A stretch of 60,000 bases of DNA from Polytrichum commune (GCA_950295325.1 OX485808.1:26744527-26804526); one strand, 5' to 3'; numbered from the stretch's first letter, positions 23,870-37,186 are shown. Program-made: numbers and translations. Notes: generated by a model from the sequence alone, not told the origin.

Positions 23870-24520
23870 CCTCACTGCAAAATTTCTCCCTCTACAACAT
23901 ACCTCTACCTCTCGAGATTAACAGGTACACCTCTCTTAAATGCAACCACACTATCTTTCCCAAGGGGGGCACTTCGACGCAACAAGCAAGAACAACTGTC
24001 AAGAGTCCACAGTATCACAAAATGCTAGATGATAAGACTTCGACGTGTCCTGTTTCTCCCTCTACAACACACCTCCACCTCTCCAAAAACATCGAGAAAC
24101 AAGAGAATCTCTGAAATGCTATTACGCTCCTTTCCCGAGGGGCAACGTCGACCAGAAGACACAAAATCAAGAAAGAAAAACTGTCCCGGGTCCACGGATT
24201 TGCAAAAAGCTGGATAAGAACACTTTACGGTGTGCTGTTTCGGAGACTGCATGCATGACCCAAGTCTAATATCTCACTGCAAATTTCTCCCTCTATAACA
24301 TGCCTCCACCTCTCAAGAACTGATCGAGAAACAAGAACACCTCTGAAATGTTATTTGCTACCTTTTTACCGAGCCTAGGGCACTTCGGAAGACACAAAAT
24401 CAAGAAAGAAATGCTGTCCGGGTCCGCCGGGTCCACGGATCAACAAAAAGCTGGATCAACAAAAGTAACACTTAAATCTGTCCTGCTTCGGAGACTGCAT
24501 GCATGACTCTAAGCTTAGTC
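23870..24520. repeat. Three imperfect tandem copies of a ~200-bp block upstream of the RLCK gene
   Basis: The landmark (t)ttctccctctacaacAyrCCTC recurs at about 23882, 24054 and 24286. Later parts also recur: cgagaaacaagaa near 24092 and 24328, gaagacacaaaatcaagaaag near 24156 and 24389, gggtccacgga near 24189 and 24428, and ttcggagactgcatgcatga near 24239 and 24487. Copies two and three are the most alike. The block begins about 115 bp before the RLCK start codon, so it covers its 5' UTR and proximal promoter. Confidence 0.8.
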
Positions 24521-25140
24521 GCAACCTTCAAGTCTCTGCAAATCTGCAACCGCCACCGCAATGAACCGTAAGCTCGATTACCCCGGGGACTATAGCCAGC
24601 AATGCCTAACCTCCGGCTGCAGCTCCCGCGCCGAGTGGCCAAAGTGGCATTTAAAGAAAAAGCGAATCTTGATGCACCTGGAATTACGAGACAAGTTCCT
24701 GCAGTGGACTGTAGCGCCAACACAACTTAACCCTTACCAAAGATAGACAGATTGACTGACTGCAAATGACATTAACAGTCCCGACTCCCGAGTCCCCCTC
24801 CGGTTCCTGCTCCACCTTATAATCTCCTATTTCACACTAGCTGTCTAAACTCCAAGTTACCTTCATCATCACTTTCGCAGAGTCCAGACGTCGAGACAAC
24901 TCCAGCAATGATCTGCCGCCCTTTGCCTTTTGCTCAATCTTTGACCACCTCCGAGGCTCCGACCTTCGCAAGTTCGGCCCCTTCGATTTGATTGCCTCCT
25001 CCCATCTGTGTCTCCCACCTCCCTCGCAGACGACGAACTTCGACACGTTCGTCCGTCCGCCCCGCCATTTTTTCGTTCGTTCGCTTGTCCGTCTGTCCGT
25101 CCATCCGTTCCGTGTCTTTTTAGGGCTGCCCGAGCCCGTG
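24521..25140. promoter_or_regulatory. G+C-rich upstream region of the RLCK gene
   Basis: This stretch is clearly richer in G+C than its surroundings and ends at about 25050-25110 in a tetranucleotide TCCG/TTCG-rich run (gttcgttcg, tccgtctgtccgtcc). It probably holds the promoter and part of the 5' leader of the minus-strand RLCK gene; no defined core promoter word is convincing. Confidence 0.35.
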
Positions 25141-25402
25141 GGGTAGCACCTTAGGTGCCGTTATGCCATTTCCTTTCGCTTTTTTCAACACAGTTAAAAG
25201 TTCTTTCTTTTAAAATAGAATCGCCCATAACAAACATTTTGAGCACTTGACACCCTTAACATGTAGTATGTCAAGAAAAAATTCAAGTTGAGGTTAATGC
25301 ACTAAGTTGAGTTCACTAAAAATTTCAACATCATGTGATTTATATACAATTAATGAAAGTCAACAACCCTTTGCAACTTAAAGGTGTTACAAATAAGTAG
25401 AT

Positions 25403-25404
25403 AT

Positions 25405-25446
<42 letters not shown>
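25403..25446 (+). repeat. (GATA)n microsatellite
   Basis: About ten tandem GATA/AGAT units, slightly irregular at the left edge. Confidence 0.95.
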
Positions 25447-25447
<1 letters not shown>

Positions 25448-27529
25448 CGGACTAGGCTTCTTATTGAGGCAATAATGATCAACATGTTGACCATTAGTGT
25501 CACCATGTGACACTTGACATTGGTATGCTCGGTGATATTATTGATCATACTCATGTGCAAACATGGTAAAGTGGACCAAAAAAGTGTAATAATATATTAA
25601 AACCACAGTTTATTTGGTCAAACGCTTGAAACTACTACTTTACATTCATGCATGGGCATTTTCTAGGCATGGTTGTACCCATTCCCCTTCCTTTTTCTCA
25701 ATCAGTGTGATGGTGTGGTTGCTTAATATGTGTTTGCCTTTGTTATGTCCTCCGTGTGAGTGTTTGGTTACTATTGGTGCTCTTGTCTTACCGTGATTGG
25801 CCTCTTATGCCTGACACGGGGAACTGGGCTTGTCCCTTGAGTTGCATAACTCCTTTTCAAATAAATGGAAAATATCCCATAAGTTACTAAGTGTTGCACC
25901 GGAGTTCTCTTTCCAAGTCTAGTAAACCAAAGAAGACAAAAGAAAAAAGGAAAGAAAAGTTGTTATGCATGTAAGGCTTTGTCCATTGGAATTATATGGT
26001 TGAAAACCATTCTCATGTACTTTCAGTCTCATTAATCTTATGGCTTTCCGGATTAATTCTAAATCCGATTTGACTTCATGAGATTCTTTGACGATTAGTT
26101 GAGAGTTGTTGCGTTGTCGTAGAATGTGAAGGAGAATGAGAATGTGTGTGGCTCTCCTCGTTTATAGCCTCCCCCCCCCCCCCCCCCACGTCTTACCTTA
26201 AGAGTTAACTAACATCTTAGGTAACTCTATTTAGTTTCCTGCATGAATTTCTAGTTATCTTAAGTTGACTTTGGTTCACCCACATTAGTTATCTAGTTTC
26301 CCATTCATCTAGCACATACTTTCATGCATGGACAAACCTATAGACAAGAAAAAAATAAAAACAAAAATAAACAAGGGAACGTGACATTATGAATGTTTGA
26401 AATAATCATTAAATTGAGAATTTTATTGAGCTCCTACTTAGCTTCCATTGATCTTTCATTGAGCTTCACCAAACTTATCCATAAGTTCTAACATGCATTA
26501 TTCGGACCCTATTAGCATTCCAAAGCAACCTCCACAATGCCTCTATCCCATGATGAGACAAAGCCAATGAAACAAACAAAACTCTACTCTAGAATGGCAG
26601 AGCCAATAAGTTGACAATTGATGGCTGACTTATGGCTATTGCACATTGGAAATTGACATGTGACCCATACCTCCCATATCCAATGCCAAATTAGAGTTAA
26701 GGTATCATATGAACCCTTATGGCGGTACCCCGGGGTACCACAATACCTCAACTCTCCCATAAACTCAAAATCTCACTCAATATAATTCCAATTTCAACCA
26801 GAACGGTGCCAACGGATTGCATTTGACGAGCACAATCTCATCACTAGCCAAAACATAACAATTTATTGCTCAAAATTATTGAAGAATGAGAGGATGGATT
26901 GTTTGCTAAGATCCACTGCGGCGCAACGATATAAGAGATGACGTTGTCCCATCACCACTAAGATTGTTCGCTTCCTCCTCACATAGCTTCGACATGACAA
27001 TTACCCAAATCTCACAAATTCCAAAGTGTACATAGACCGGGGACCAATTAAATAATCAAAACCCTAATTGCATGAAACTTATGCAGTACCCCAGGGTGCC
27101 GCCATAAGGTTCATCATGTAAGAAAACGACGCCCAAATGTTTTGCTTATTTCTACATGTGCCCACGTAACATTAAGTACATGCTTAGTAATGTTATGCCA
27201 TTTGATAGTAGAAATTAAAAAGAATCACAACAACATATGGTTAAATTCAATGAAGAAACATTTCCTAGATGAAAAGAATCCACAAAAACGGGGAACTTCA
27301 AGTAAACGTACACGTTGCACGTAAAACACCCACGGTTAAGTTAAGTTAGGATATTGTGCTCTTTATTGTGACCTCTCCAAATAGGCTGCATGTCATAAAT
27401 AGTCGTTGAAGAAGATGATTATTATTGTCGTGTGTGGTCAAGTAGTATCATCCCTCAATCTCACTTTGTATGGGATTGCTATCTTACTGTATTTATTTAC
27501 CCACTATTCCAGCACGTTTTAACTGTCGT
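25447..27529. other. Intergenic, repeats only
   Basis: No gene recognised. It contains a run of 18 C near 26170 and two similar short words around 26720 (cttatggcggtaccccggggtacc) and, inverted, 27090 (taccccagggtgccgccataag), suggesting the arms of an old ~390-bp fold-back element at about 26717-27107. Confidence 0.45.
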
Positions 27530-27925
27530 CTAAGTGCATGCCATTTATGGTGTTTAGTGTCACCCACACTATTTTGCAAAGGCCAAAACTAGATGCCTAC
27601 ATGTTTTAAAGTGTCACGTCTGCTAATTGCTGATATGATACTTTGTCAATATAAGTAACTTTTTAAAGTGAAGTTTCTTTCATAGTATGACATTTAGCGT
27701 AGCACGTTGGGATACCTGAGATGATAGTTTTGCGCCTTGGTGTGCAAAGGCGAGACATTATTGAGCATACTACTGGCAAGTGTCATGTGTTTACATTTTA
27801 GCGTGCAAGAGGAAGATATTCTTGAGCATACTGATGTCAAGTGTTATTTGTGTACATGTAGGCAACTTACAAGCCATTGTGTAACGTAGCATACACCTCA
27901 ACGTTATTGAACATACCCATTCAAC
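27530..27925 (+). repeat. Dispersed repeat, copy 1 (partner at 48690)
   Basis: Nearly 400 bp align in the same orientation with 48690-49085: tttagtgtcac..acactatt, aaactagatgcct, ctaattgctgatat, gtagcac..ttgggatac, gatgatagt, gcaagaggaagatattcttga and the final tgatgtaac-like end. A CAAGTGTCAT-like word recurs inside each copy. It encodes no protein I recognise. Confidence 0.75.
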
Positions 27926-30900
27926 AACACTCTATCTCACCCATGACCGCTTTAGAGACATGACACAATCAATATTTACATTGAACTTGGTTTTCATTGG
28001 CAAATGACTCATGTAGAATTTGTTGGTGATGTTGTCCACTTACACAACACGGAACAATGAAAGGGTTCCCCCTTGTAATACCATATTGGGAAGCATAAAA
28101 TCTTTGATTCCAGAGCCTAAATCAACACCTTCCCAACTATGATTTCATCAATTTCATATATTATCTTTGATGTTGCTTCGCAATTGCTAACATGCTCAAG
28201 CTTTTAATGCTTGAATCCATCGGCTCGATGATTCCACATGGTTGAAGGTGTCCACATTAGCTTCATCTACTTTATTCTGGTGACTACATGTTTATTCTAA
28301 ATTGTGTGCGCCAATTAAGGTTTAAAAAAGAACATATGATAACGTCTTTACCTAACTTACCATGATGACATAGCTGGTATTCATGCCCAAAACATACCCC
28401 GAGGCACAATGACTCCATGGATTGCTGCTTATCTTACTCCACAAAATCTCCTTCTATTTACTGTTATTGGGGCTCAAGCCTTCACACGCCATTAACACCA
28501 GTGCTGAAAATTTCTGCTCTATGGCTAAATAGGTTATGTTTTCTTAAAATCCAACCGTACAAATGTGAACTAGACTAACATATTTTCATTATGTGAAAAA
28601 TTGAAGTCAACCGGACCACATTTGTTAGGTCAGATTGACACATGAACATAGCATTCATCCCGGGGGCAGCTAGAGAAAACTTTGATTTTTTTTTTGTTTC
28701 ATGACCATTTCGGTCATTTCACAATTTTTTAAAAGTTGACATATCTGCCATAATATGTTATGTGGATGAAAAATGAGCTACTCCCAAAATTTTGGATTTG
28801 TTTTGAGCAAATTTAGATGAAGTCCATCACCCTCAAAGTTGGAGGGGCCACATGAGGTCATTTTGGGAGATTTACCCTTTTTCATGGGAGCAAGCAACAT
28901 GTGCACTAAGTTTTTTCCAAATCCATCCGGTCAATTTTTGCACAACCGTCACCCTTTGTCCTAAGGGATTTTTAAAAAATAAAAAAACCGAAAAAAACCA
29001 CCCATCATATTGGGCATCATATGTGAAAGATATTGCCTTCTAACTTGGGCTCCTAAATTTGGCTCCTCCATTTGAGCAACACATGGAACCATCCCTAAAA
29101 ACAAGCAATGCCAACTTATTAATAACAAATCTTAAATGCTTGGAGTATGAGGTTTTTATATGTTATTTTGGCCCACATGGTAGTGGGTACCACCCTACAC
29201 CAGTAAATACCTTTTCATTCACGTAGATGATCACCTAGTGGGTCGCAAACCCTAGTAGAATATTAGGTGGTCACCCATTGCAGGTTGATGGAGTGTTTTA
29301 AGGGTTAAAATACATGGTTGTTATTTGGTTCGTTTTCCATGTTCTCCAACTTCTACTGATTATATTTACACAACAAAACTTGTGTTGCATTAACAAATCT
29401 ACGAGTAAACATATGGCAAAAATCAGAATGAATATCAAGCGTCCTTGATTTAGTTATGGTTATCATAAGTGCATATTTGTTGATATCTTAACTAGATATA
29501 TAGGTCCTCTGGATTGTGTTCACTATTGAGTGTAGAGTAGTTATCGATGTTTGAAGACGTAGTCCAATCTCTTATAAACATGTGTCTTTATGATGTTTGC
29601 TCTTTGATCCTCACCGAATGGCATACCAATCGAATCTAGGGATATGATTTATAAACAAGCCACTTAAGACCCATCTACTTTATAGTTAACTTGAAAATCT
29701 CATGATCTTCATTGGAGTTCAAAGTTGTAGGCTGATACTCAAATTAAGGCCAATTTACACTATGTACTTTGTGACTGGCAACCATGACCACCGCTTTTTG
29801 AATTTATCATTGGTCAAGAAACGATTGGTGGTCACACTTTGCTTTACACAAGGTTGTTCAAAATAAGAGTGAATAGCATGTTCGAAAATGAATGAGAAAA
29901 TGACATAGAAATGAAATGGAAACCTACATGTTCAGAAATGGATAATGTTTGGTGATCACCTACATTTTGCAATAAGAGAACCCATAAAGATTGTTTCAAC
30001 ATAAAATGAAGGTGACCATGTATGGTAAATTTTAATTTTTAAAAGTAAAACGTACTCTTAAAAAAATTCTACTATATTTTCATTAAAAAAATCATGTCAT
30101 ATTCTAAGTTTAAATTTTTTTAAGAGTGATGTGGACTTCTCTTGGATATGGTCTTCGGATTACCGACCATGACCACAAGAAATTCTAAATCATTTTTTTT
30201 CACGGCCCTTGGTCACTTTTGTAAAACGCCCCTTAAACCAATTTTCATTGGGTGTCTACTTGACTATCACAATGGGATACTTAGGAAGACAATTCTATTT
30301 TATTTGTATTTCATGTTCTCTAGAAATTGGCTTATTTTGAGGTTGTCATCATTGTCACCCTCCGTTTTACGAGACGGTGAGAAAGAATTGTTACATACAA
30401 GTGTACCTCTTATTCATCCACAAAAACACCTTGTAACATGTAGACTAAAGGCTACTTTTTAAGATGATTTGACATCAAAGTTAACTTTGGAGACCGTCAA
30501 TAATTTTAGTAGAATGCATTTGAAATTAGTTAATTTCAACCCTATAAGAGGGGGGGGGGTAGAGATTTTAATAAGCATTAATGAGAGGTACACTCATAAA
30601 GTGCAACAATTTTTTCTTGTGTTATGGGGTTGTGTGGCTCCATTGAATACACCCTAGAGCAACTTTAAAAAAAAATTCCCGGCTACTAGTAGCCACTTTG
30701 CTATAATGAAGTGAGTTGGTTTACACACACATGTTAAAAAAATGGATTTTACTTACACCTCCATTCTTAGTGGGAAAGAGGGGGCGCCAACTAGCTTCAC
30801 ATAAGTGGAGTGGAGTCGCCTATAAATTGGGACCCATCACTAAGGTTCACTATATGGGAGTAGCCAATGTGATCCATTGTGAGTTGGGGTTAGAGCCCAT

Positions 30901-32556
30901 GGCTCATCTCACTTAGGGTTTAGTTGGGTGGGGTGTGTGGTGTTGCCACTTTGTCCTCCATTCTTGCTCTCTCACCTTGTACCTCATGGCCTCTTGTAGT
31001 GGTGATTAGTGACACCACCTTGTGGATGTAGTGGTGATTAGTGGCACCAACTTGTGATTTTAGTGGATTTTAAGTGTTTTGGGTACAATACTTGAAGTTT
31101 AGGAGGGGGATGGAGTTGATGGGGTTTGAAGGTGGCTTGAGGAGGACACTGGACGATGAGGCTTGTTCATCATGCGCCAATGTCTCATGCATGGTTGAGT
31201 TAAGTGTGTTGCACCTTCTTAAGCTCAAATTTGAGTTATCTTCTCAACCAAGTTTTGAGTTTAGATTTGCTTGGTTTGGTTTTGGGAATATGCTCTCTAC
31301 AATATTATTTGTGCGAGGTTCTCTTGTGAGTGGGAAGGAAGAAATTTAGTTGGAGTTGAAACCTATGTATAGGGTTTGGAAGTCTCAGCGAAACTCGGAT
31401 CTTGGGTATCATTCGTTTGTATATCAAAGCACTGGCCCATACAAGCTTTACGGACTAGTGAAATTTTGTGTGTAACCAATTTAAATGAGCTTGTTCAATA
31501 TCAATACATAGCCAACCCCCCCCCCTAGTTTGTGGTGTGTGTGGCCACATGTAGACTCCAAATATAAATTTAGAGTCACGTATTGACTTATGTTTCATAT
31601 GTGGGGTCGTTGTTCACCTTATCAAAACATACATGTAGCATTAGATTTGTACTTTGTATAGTCAAGAGTCGCCGCCCAAATTGACACTTAAAATTTGTGC
31701 ATCCATAAATGCTCTCTAAATTCATCTACATGTAGCCACCCTAAGGTCCACAAAAATCTCAAGCTCACCACCTTCAACATGTAGCCAAAACTACTACTTT
31801 CCAAAAAGACAAAAATAAAATAAAGGTTGCCCTAGAGGGATCATCCCTCTCTTCACTTTGTGTCACAAAGGCCTCGTATATATTTTGGCAGTAAAATAGA
31901 ATAAACTGATAGACTCATCAACTATTATATCTATAATTATAGCGGAGTTGCACGGGTATCCCAAAGCCTCCAATGTGTTTATTGTCCCTGAGAATACTAC
32001 ACTAAATCTCATATTTAGTGTTGTATGGTATTTCATGTCACTATGGTAACTTCTAGGATGACACTTCTCATGAATAAGTGAACATATATTGTCATGGATG
32101 ATGGATGAGTTCATCCATTGGCCAAAACCCTACCTTCTCTTGTCACCAACTTGTTATGAAATATTGTCATGGGTGATTGAAATCTAGATGCAAATCCACT
32201 TGGTAAGTGATAGTAATTGCAACATCGTGAAAAATCTATAATCCCCCAATTAATGACAAATAATGTTGCGTTAACATTTAGTGTTGGTGAAACTATACTA
32301 CGGTTTACAATTAGTATTGAGCAAGACAATTAGAATGGGTGACACTAAATACCAGTGTAGTGAGTGTTGGATATTTGTTTTACTTAAGAGTATTTGGCTT
32401 GATTGTGACATAGCTGATTTTACAAGCTCAACCGGAGTTATTTTCGAGAGCTCCATAGAAATTTCAATGTCATATTGGATGCATTTATAGAGAAATCTCA
32501 TGTTTGTAGTGGTGCAATGGCTTGCTCCTAACTTTTAATAGCTTCAATGCCCATTT
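27926..32556. other. Long intergenic stretch, no gene recognised
   Basis: Over 4.6 kb without a supportable gene. The largest open frames (30142-30462 and 31074-31349, plus strand) have no domain or splice support. Homopolymer runs are present near 30552 (G) and 31516 (C). Confidence 0.45.
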
Positions 32557-33325
32557 GAAGGCATTACTAGAAACGATTCCAATCTAATTTTTGGAGGTGG
32601 AACACCTGAGCTACCCAAGCACATCAAACCTTCACTTCGACGTCTATCGATAAAGTATTTCTCTATATGTTTGCAACATGTATAACGTTATACACTTGCT
32701 ATTAGTTGTTCCATTTTGATAATATTCAGTGACAATGTTTCACTTGAGTTTGTCAAGCTCAATCTGCTCATAGAAGCATCCACAAGGTATAATTCTAGCA
32801 TCGTATTGACATATTCTCAGCCCCACCCAACCTGGTCACTCACTTGAATAATATTATGTGGTTGCACATACAAAATGGCACTACATTGTTGATGAAGTCC
32901 TAAGAGAAATTTCAAACTAGTTAAGTGTGGAATCTGCAAGTAATCCCAATTGAAGGCATTACTAGATATGATTCCAATCTAATTTTTGGAGGTGGAACAC
33001 CTAAGCTACTCGAGCACATCAAACCTTCACTTCGACGTCTATCGAAAAAGTATTTCTATATATGTTTGCAACATGTATAACATTATTTAGTTGTTCCATT
33101 TTAAAAATATTCAATGACAATGCTTCGCATGTGTTTATCAAGCTCAATCTGCTCAAAGAAGCATCCATAAGGTATAATTCTAGTAGCGAACTGACATATT
33201 CTCAGCCCCACCCAACCTGGTCACTCAACTGAATAATATTATGTGGTCGCACATATAGAATGGCACTACATTGTTGATGAAGTCCTTTGAGAAATTTCAA
33301 ACTAGTTAAGTGTGGAATCTGCAAG
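32557..33325 (+). repeat. Tandem duplication, ~395-bp unit, two copies
   Basis: gaaggcattactaga starts both units (32557 and 32952) and similarity continues through acttcgacgtctatcga, tgtttgcaacatgtataac, cagccccacccaacctggtc and gttaagtgtggaatctgcaa. The second unit is shortened by small deletions. No coding potential seen. Confidence 0.9.
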
Positions 33326-33591
33326 TTTGCAACCAAATTTGATAGCACATCACATGAGTGAGACTATGCATATATCTACTCATTTCACATTGTTTTGTGC
33401 AAGCTCTTCTTTTCTAGAATTTTGCATTTTTTTGCAATGAGTTTCTAGTCAATATGAATGTGCATCTTCCAAGTATTCTTGCAGATCATAGAGCTTCGTC
33501 TTGATTGGTTTCAAACCACCTATCTTTATCAAAGATTATTTATTGTGCAGTTTGCAAGGAATAAGAGGTGTTTTTTCATTCATCAAAATTA

Positions 33592-33775
33592 CAAAGTGTT
33601 GAAGTGTTTTTGCATAATACAGATCGAATGTGGGGATAATCTGAGAATATTCCGTGGGATACTGTTAGTCCCACAAAACATTGCAAAGTGTTGAAGTGTT
33701 TTTGCATAATATAGATCGAATGTGGGGATAATCTGAGAATATTCCGTGGGATACTGTTAGTCCCACAAAACATTG
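33592..33775 (+). repeat. Near-identical 92-bp tandem duplication
   Basis: The units 33592-33683 and 33684-33775 differ at only one visible base (atacagat versus atatagat). Such identity in an otherwise decayed region points to a recent event. Confidence 0.92.
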
Positions 33776-34264
33776 TTATGGATATGAATAATATGTAGAC
33801 TAATACAAAGAATATTTTTTGAATTGTGGAGTGGAGATTTGTTGGAAGTAAGTGTTTCATGGTTACGAGTCTTGTGAAGTGTTTATATTGTATTGCAATC
33901 ACTGGAGGGTCGTATTACTGGTGTCATGGTTAAGGTATGAGGGTGTTAAATGCATACTTTAAGCTCTACACCCACTTCTTTGTAGGTTGCAAAACACCGA
34001 TTTAGTGTGAGATGACTGCCATTTTCAAATCGATTTTCGAGGTCCTCCCCAAATATGTTGACTTTCGCCAAGCCTTAGAATGGCTACCATATTTTGAGCA
34101 TGTAATCCAATCTCTTTTAAACACATGTCTTTATGGTGTGCGTTCTTACATTCATCACTAGCCGCACACCAATCAAATATAGCTTTCATGTTAAGAAAAA
34201 AGTAACCATTTAAGGCCCGCTTATCTAACTCTCAATTTAGTGTTGAAGTATCTTATGATGTTTG

Positions 34265-34495
34265 ACACAGTGCTTGGGAAGTTTTTGGGCATACTCAATC
34301 AAGATCATGGTGATTCTAAATCCAGTCGGTTACATGTTGGCATCTTCCGGTTTTGCTTTATTCATTTGAGATATATTCTATAGATTCCTTTAGAACGGTC
34401 AGTAATTCTCATGAAATCTCGAACTTCAATTGGTTATTTCTCAAACTCAACCGCTTCATCTGTAACTAACTAACAATTCTCCCCGGACAGCGGTT
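34265..34495 (+). repeat. Diverged copy of the 'GGGCATA' repeat family
   Basis: Follows the family consensus with many substitutions: tttttgggcatactc, ccagtcggttacatgttggcatc, ggttatttctcaaactcaac and tctgtaactaac. Better copies lie at 37187 and 38891-39600. Confidence 0.7.
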
Positions 34496-34568
34496 TGACA
34501 TCATGGTTACAAGTGATGTTTGTTAAATTACAATGGACAATGTATCTAGTATCCATGTGGCATGATGG

Positions 34569-34617
34569 TGTGTTGTTGATGTGTTGTTGATGTGTTGTTG
34601 ATGTGTTGTTTGATGTG
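34569..34617 (+). repeat. 11-bp minisatellite
   Basis: Four tandem units of gtgttgttgat, the last with one added T. Confidence 0.95.
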
Positions 34618-34619
34618 TG

Positions 34620-36128
34620 TTTCATATGTTCTCAATGAATATTGCTAAAACTTTATTTTCATATATCATATTTTGGAACTTTCTCTCCACACTCTCTCAT
34701 GATACTCCACAACCGTGCCTTCCACAACTTAACTTAGAAGGAGTTAGCTTCCTTAGTGAATGTATATTCTGAGTCTTATTAAGTGTCTAGTATGTCCATG
34801 CAAAACAGCCCTAAACTCGATGGGGCTCTCTCCACCACGAGCATCTTAATAATCAGTCATGGCAACATATCACTAAACCTAGTTAACAACAAGAACATGC
34901 TGTAATTGCAAAAGTGTGTAGATTAACTTCTCACGTGTGCTGCACCTTATAACTATCACTATGAAGTTCCTTTTCGCAATTATTCCTTGAAAGTTGACGT
35001 CTCTTTTTCATCTGCACACAGTCCAATCGCCCATTGAGAGCGTGTGAAAATGATAACTTACTTAGTTCTTGTGTAGCGTGCAACTCCAGTTAAGGTTATT
35101 CAAGTAAGCTCTAAAGTACTGCAAATTAGAGCCTATATATATATATGCATGGTTTGGATCTTTCAGGTGACTAATTGAGTTAGTTTAAAGTGAATGAATG
35201 GTCATCCATGCTTTAAACCGGCGATCGTTTTCTCACGCGGTTGCATGCACCAAAAAGTAGGTGACCACTAATTTGATGAGAGAAATTTGGTAGTTTACTG
35301 GCTCCCTCTATAACTTAACCAGAGCAGGATGCATATGAAGCATAGACTAAAACTTGAGGCTCACTTAGTGAAATACTCGTGACCAAACTTCAGTGCCAAC
35401 CACTGGGAAGCATTTTGTGGTGTAGATAAACCTTACGGCATGGTTACACTATGTTATTACCGGTTTACACCATGGACCATGAAGTTGGACCATGGAAGAT
35501 GGCCTTTTTTTTTTTTCTCTATGATCCAACTTCATGATCCAATTTCCGTGGTCTGATTTCCTTAAAAATCAATTTACAATGTCTTTCAGCCTCTCACTAG
35601 GTGTTAACCGAATGTGGACCAGGAGGAATGACCATGCACCAAAAAGTGAATGTGCTCATTTTTTTTTATATATATGTCCAAGACATGCAGTTTTGAATTT
35701 TCTTCTTCAAGTTTCATCATTCTCTGGTCTTTTCTTGTCTTCCTCTTCTCTTCCCCAAAGAGTCTTTCATTAAGATTTATTTTAACAACATTTCTTTGCC
35801 TTGGGTCCTTGTTTTTTTTTCTCCTATCAGAGCAACTCTTTTGCTGCTCCCACCGCAATACTCGTTGGACTGTGTCAGTGGATAATGTAGGGCTTTAAAA
35901 CGTGTCTTTTGGGGAGCTCGAACTCCATGGTCACTTTGACGTTTTTTTTTTCCTTGGTGTAAACTGAAGTGGTCCCGGGACAAGTTCAACATCCAATCAT
36001 AGATCTTACAGGGCCTTGGGATGATTTCAAGGTCCATAATATAAACAAACCCTTTAAGTGACCAAGCATTATGACCACCACTAATTCCTAACACCTCTCT
36101 TTCTCCGTCACCTAAAAATGTACCCTAA
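34620..36128. other. Intergenic, no gene recognised
   Basis: Contains several ACCATGG-type words (35470-35500) and T-rich runs. No gene is supported. Confidence 0.45.
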
Positions 36129-36720
36129 GGGCCACTTCACACACGAGGATGAAGGCCCTTGACCATGGCAATGTAAGAGCTCTCATTGGTTGAAAAGGCG
36201 GAGACCGTCCAAGTTCACTTCACACCAGGAGGGGAAGGCCTAAAGGCCCAAAGAAAAGTTCATGGATGAAAAGTCTACATGGAGTCCTACATGGTAGGTT
36301 GTGGATAAGGGTGCATGGTCTACCGGAATTTGCGTCAAACCCACCTCCAAGAGGCGGGCTTGAAGCAAATTCCGGTAGACCATGATTTTTTTAATATATA
36401 ATTTTTCAAGAGGACAAATTGCAAGACATATTCCATAACAGATTCCAAGACATATTCCAAGACAGACAAACACCACCAAGTAGTTCTCTTAAACTTATTC
36501 AGTTTGAGACATATTATATTAAACCAAATCCTCCCCTCTTTTTCCGCCAACAGAATATGCTATGGTCCCGCAACATGATTCATCTCACTTCACACAATGC
36601 TTGAGGGCCCAAGACTACATAAAACGGCTTTCCCAACACCCATGGTACGGCCTTTGGATGCGAGTCACGGGTCCTCACCATTACAAGGTCACGGCTCTTG
36701 GCTCATGTGTGAAGTGGCCC
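36129..36720. mobile_element. Tourist/Harbinger-type MITE with TAA target duplication
   Basis: The left end GGGCCACTTCACACACGAG and the reverse complement of the right end, GGGCCACTTCACACATGAG, match at 18 of 19 positions. Both ends are flanked by TAA (36126-36128 and 36721-36723), the trinucleotide duplicated by PIF/Harbinger enzymes. At 592 bp with no coding capacity, it is non-autonomous. It carries a 20-bp perfect inner hairpin at 36314-36384. Confidence 0.85.
36314..36384. repeat. Perfect 20-bp inverted repeat inside the MITE
   Basis: catggtctaccggaatttgc at 36314-36333 is followed 31 bp later by its exact complement at 36365-36384. A transcript would fold into a tight stem-loop of small-RNA-precursor size. 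Confidence 0.85.
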
Positions 36721-37186
36721 TAAACCAGCTAGAGAAGCTACCTAATAGTAGGAGTGATGTGTAGAGCGCATATTAGGCTCCGCATCGTTTATTTGTGAGC
36801 TGCCTGTTGTGCAACCTTAGGATTTGAATGTGGCAGTTGGCGAAATCGCATGTAAGCGGTGTTGGGCGATACATGTGCCCAAAATACTCACATATTGCAG
36901 CTGATTTAATCCTCGAGGTTGCTGAGTGATCAAGCATGAAATGGTTAATGCGGCGCTGCTATTAGGGCTACTGATCGGGGCAAAAACAAATGAAATCAGG
37001 CAATGAAAGCATTCGGATGGCCATAAAACAAGCCTCGATCCCACCTCCAGCATTCTCACTTCGAGCTTGAATTGAGGTTCTGATCAGTGAGCTTAGGCTT
37101 CAGATTCTGATAGCTTGGCCGCTGAAGGGCTCAAATTCGATTAGTGAGTGCTCTTCGAGCTATGATTAACTCTTGGATTGGGGTCA

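Noticed and set aside
22854-24269. Plus-strand open frames of up to 170 codons over the RLCK gene
   Set aside because: Antisense shadows of a G+C-rich exon; no known domain.
25403-25446. Regular short repeats considered as a CRISPR array
   Set aside because: Simple microsatellite without spacers in a plant nuclear genome.
31980-32030. Small hairpin (cactaaatctcatatttagtg) considered as a CACTA end
   Set aside because: Only a short local palindrome; no matching terminus or target duplication.
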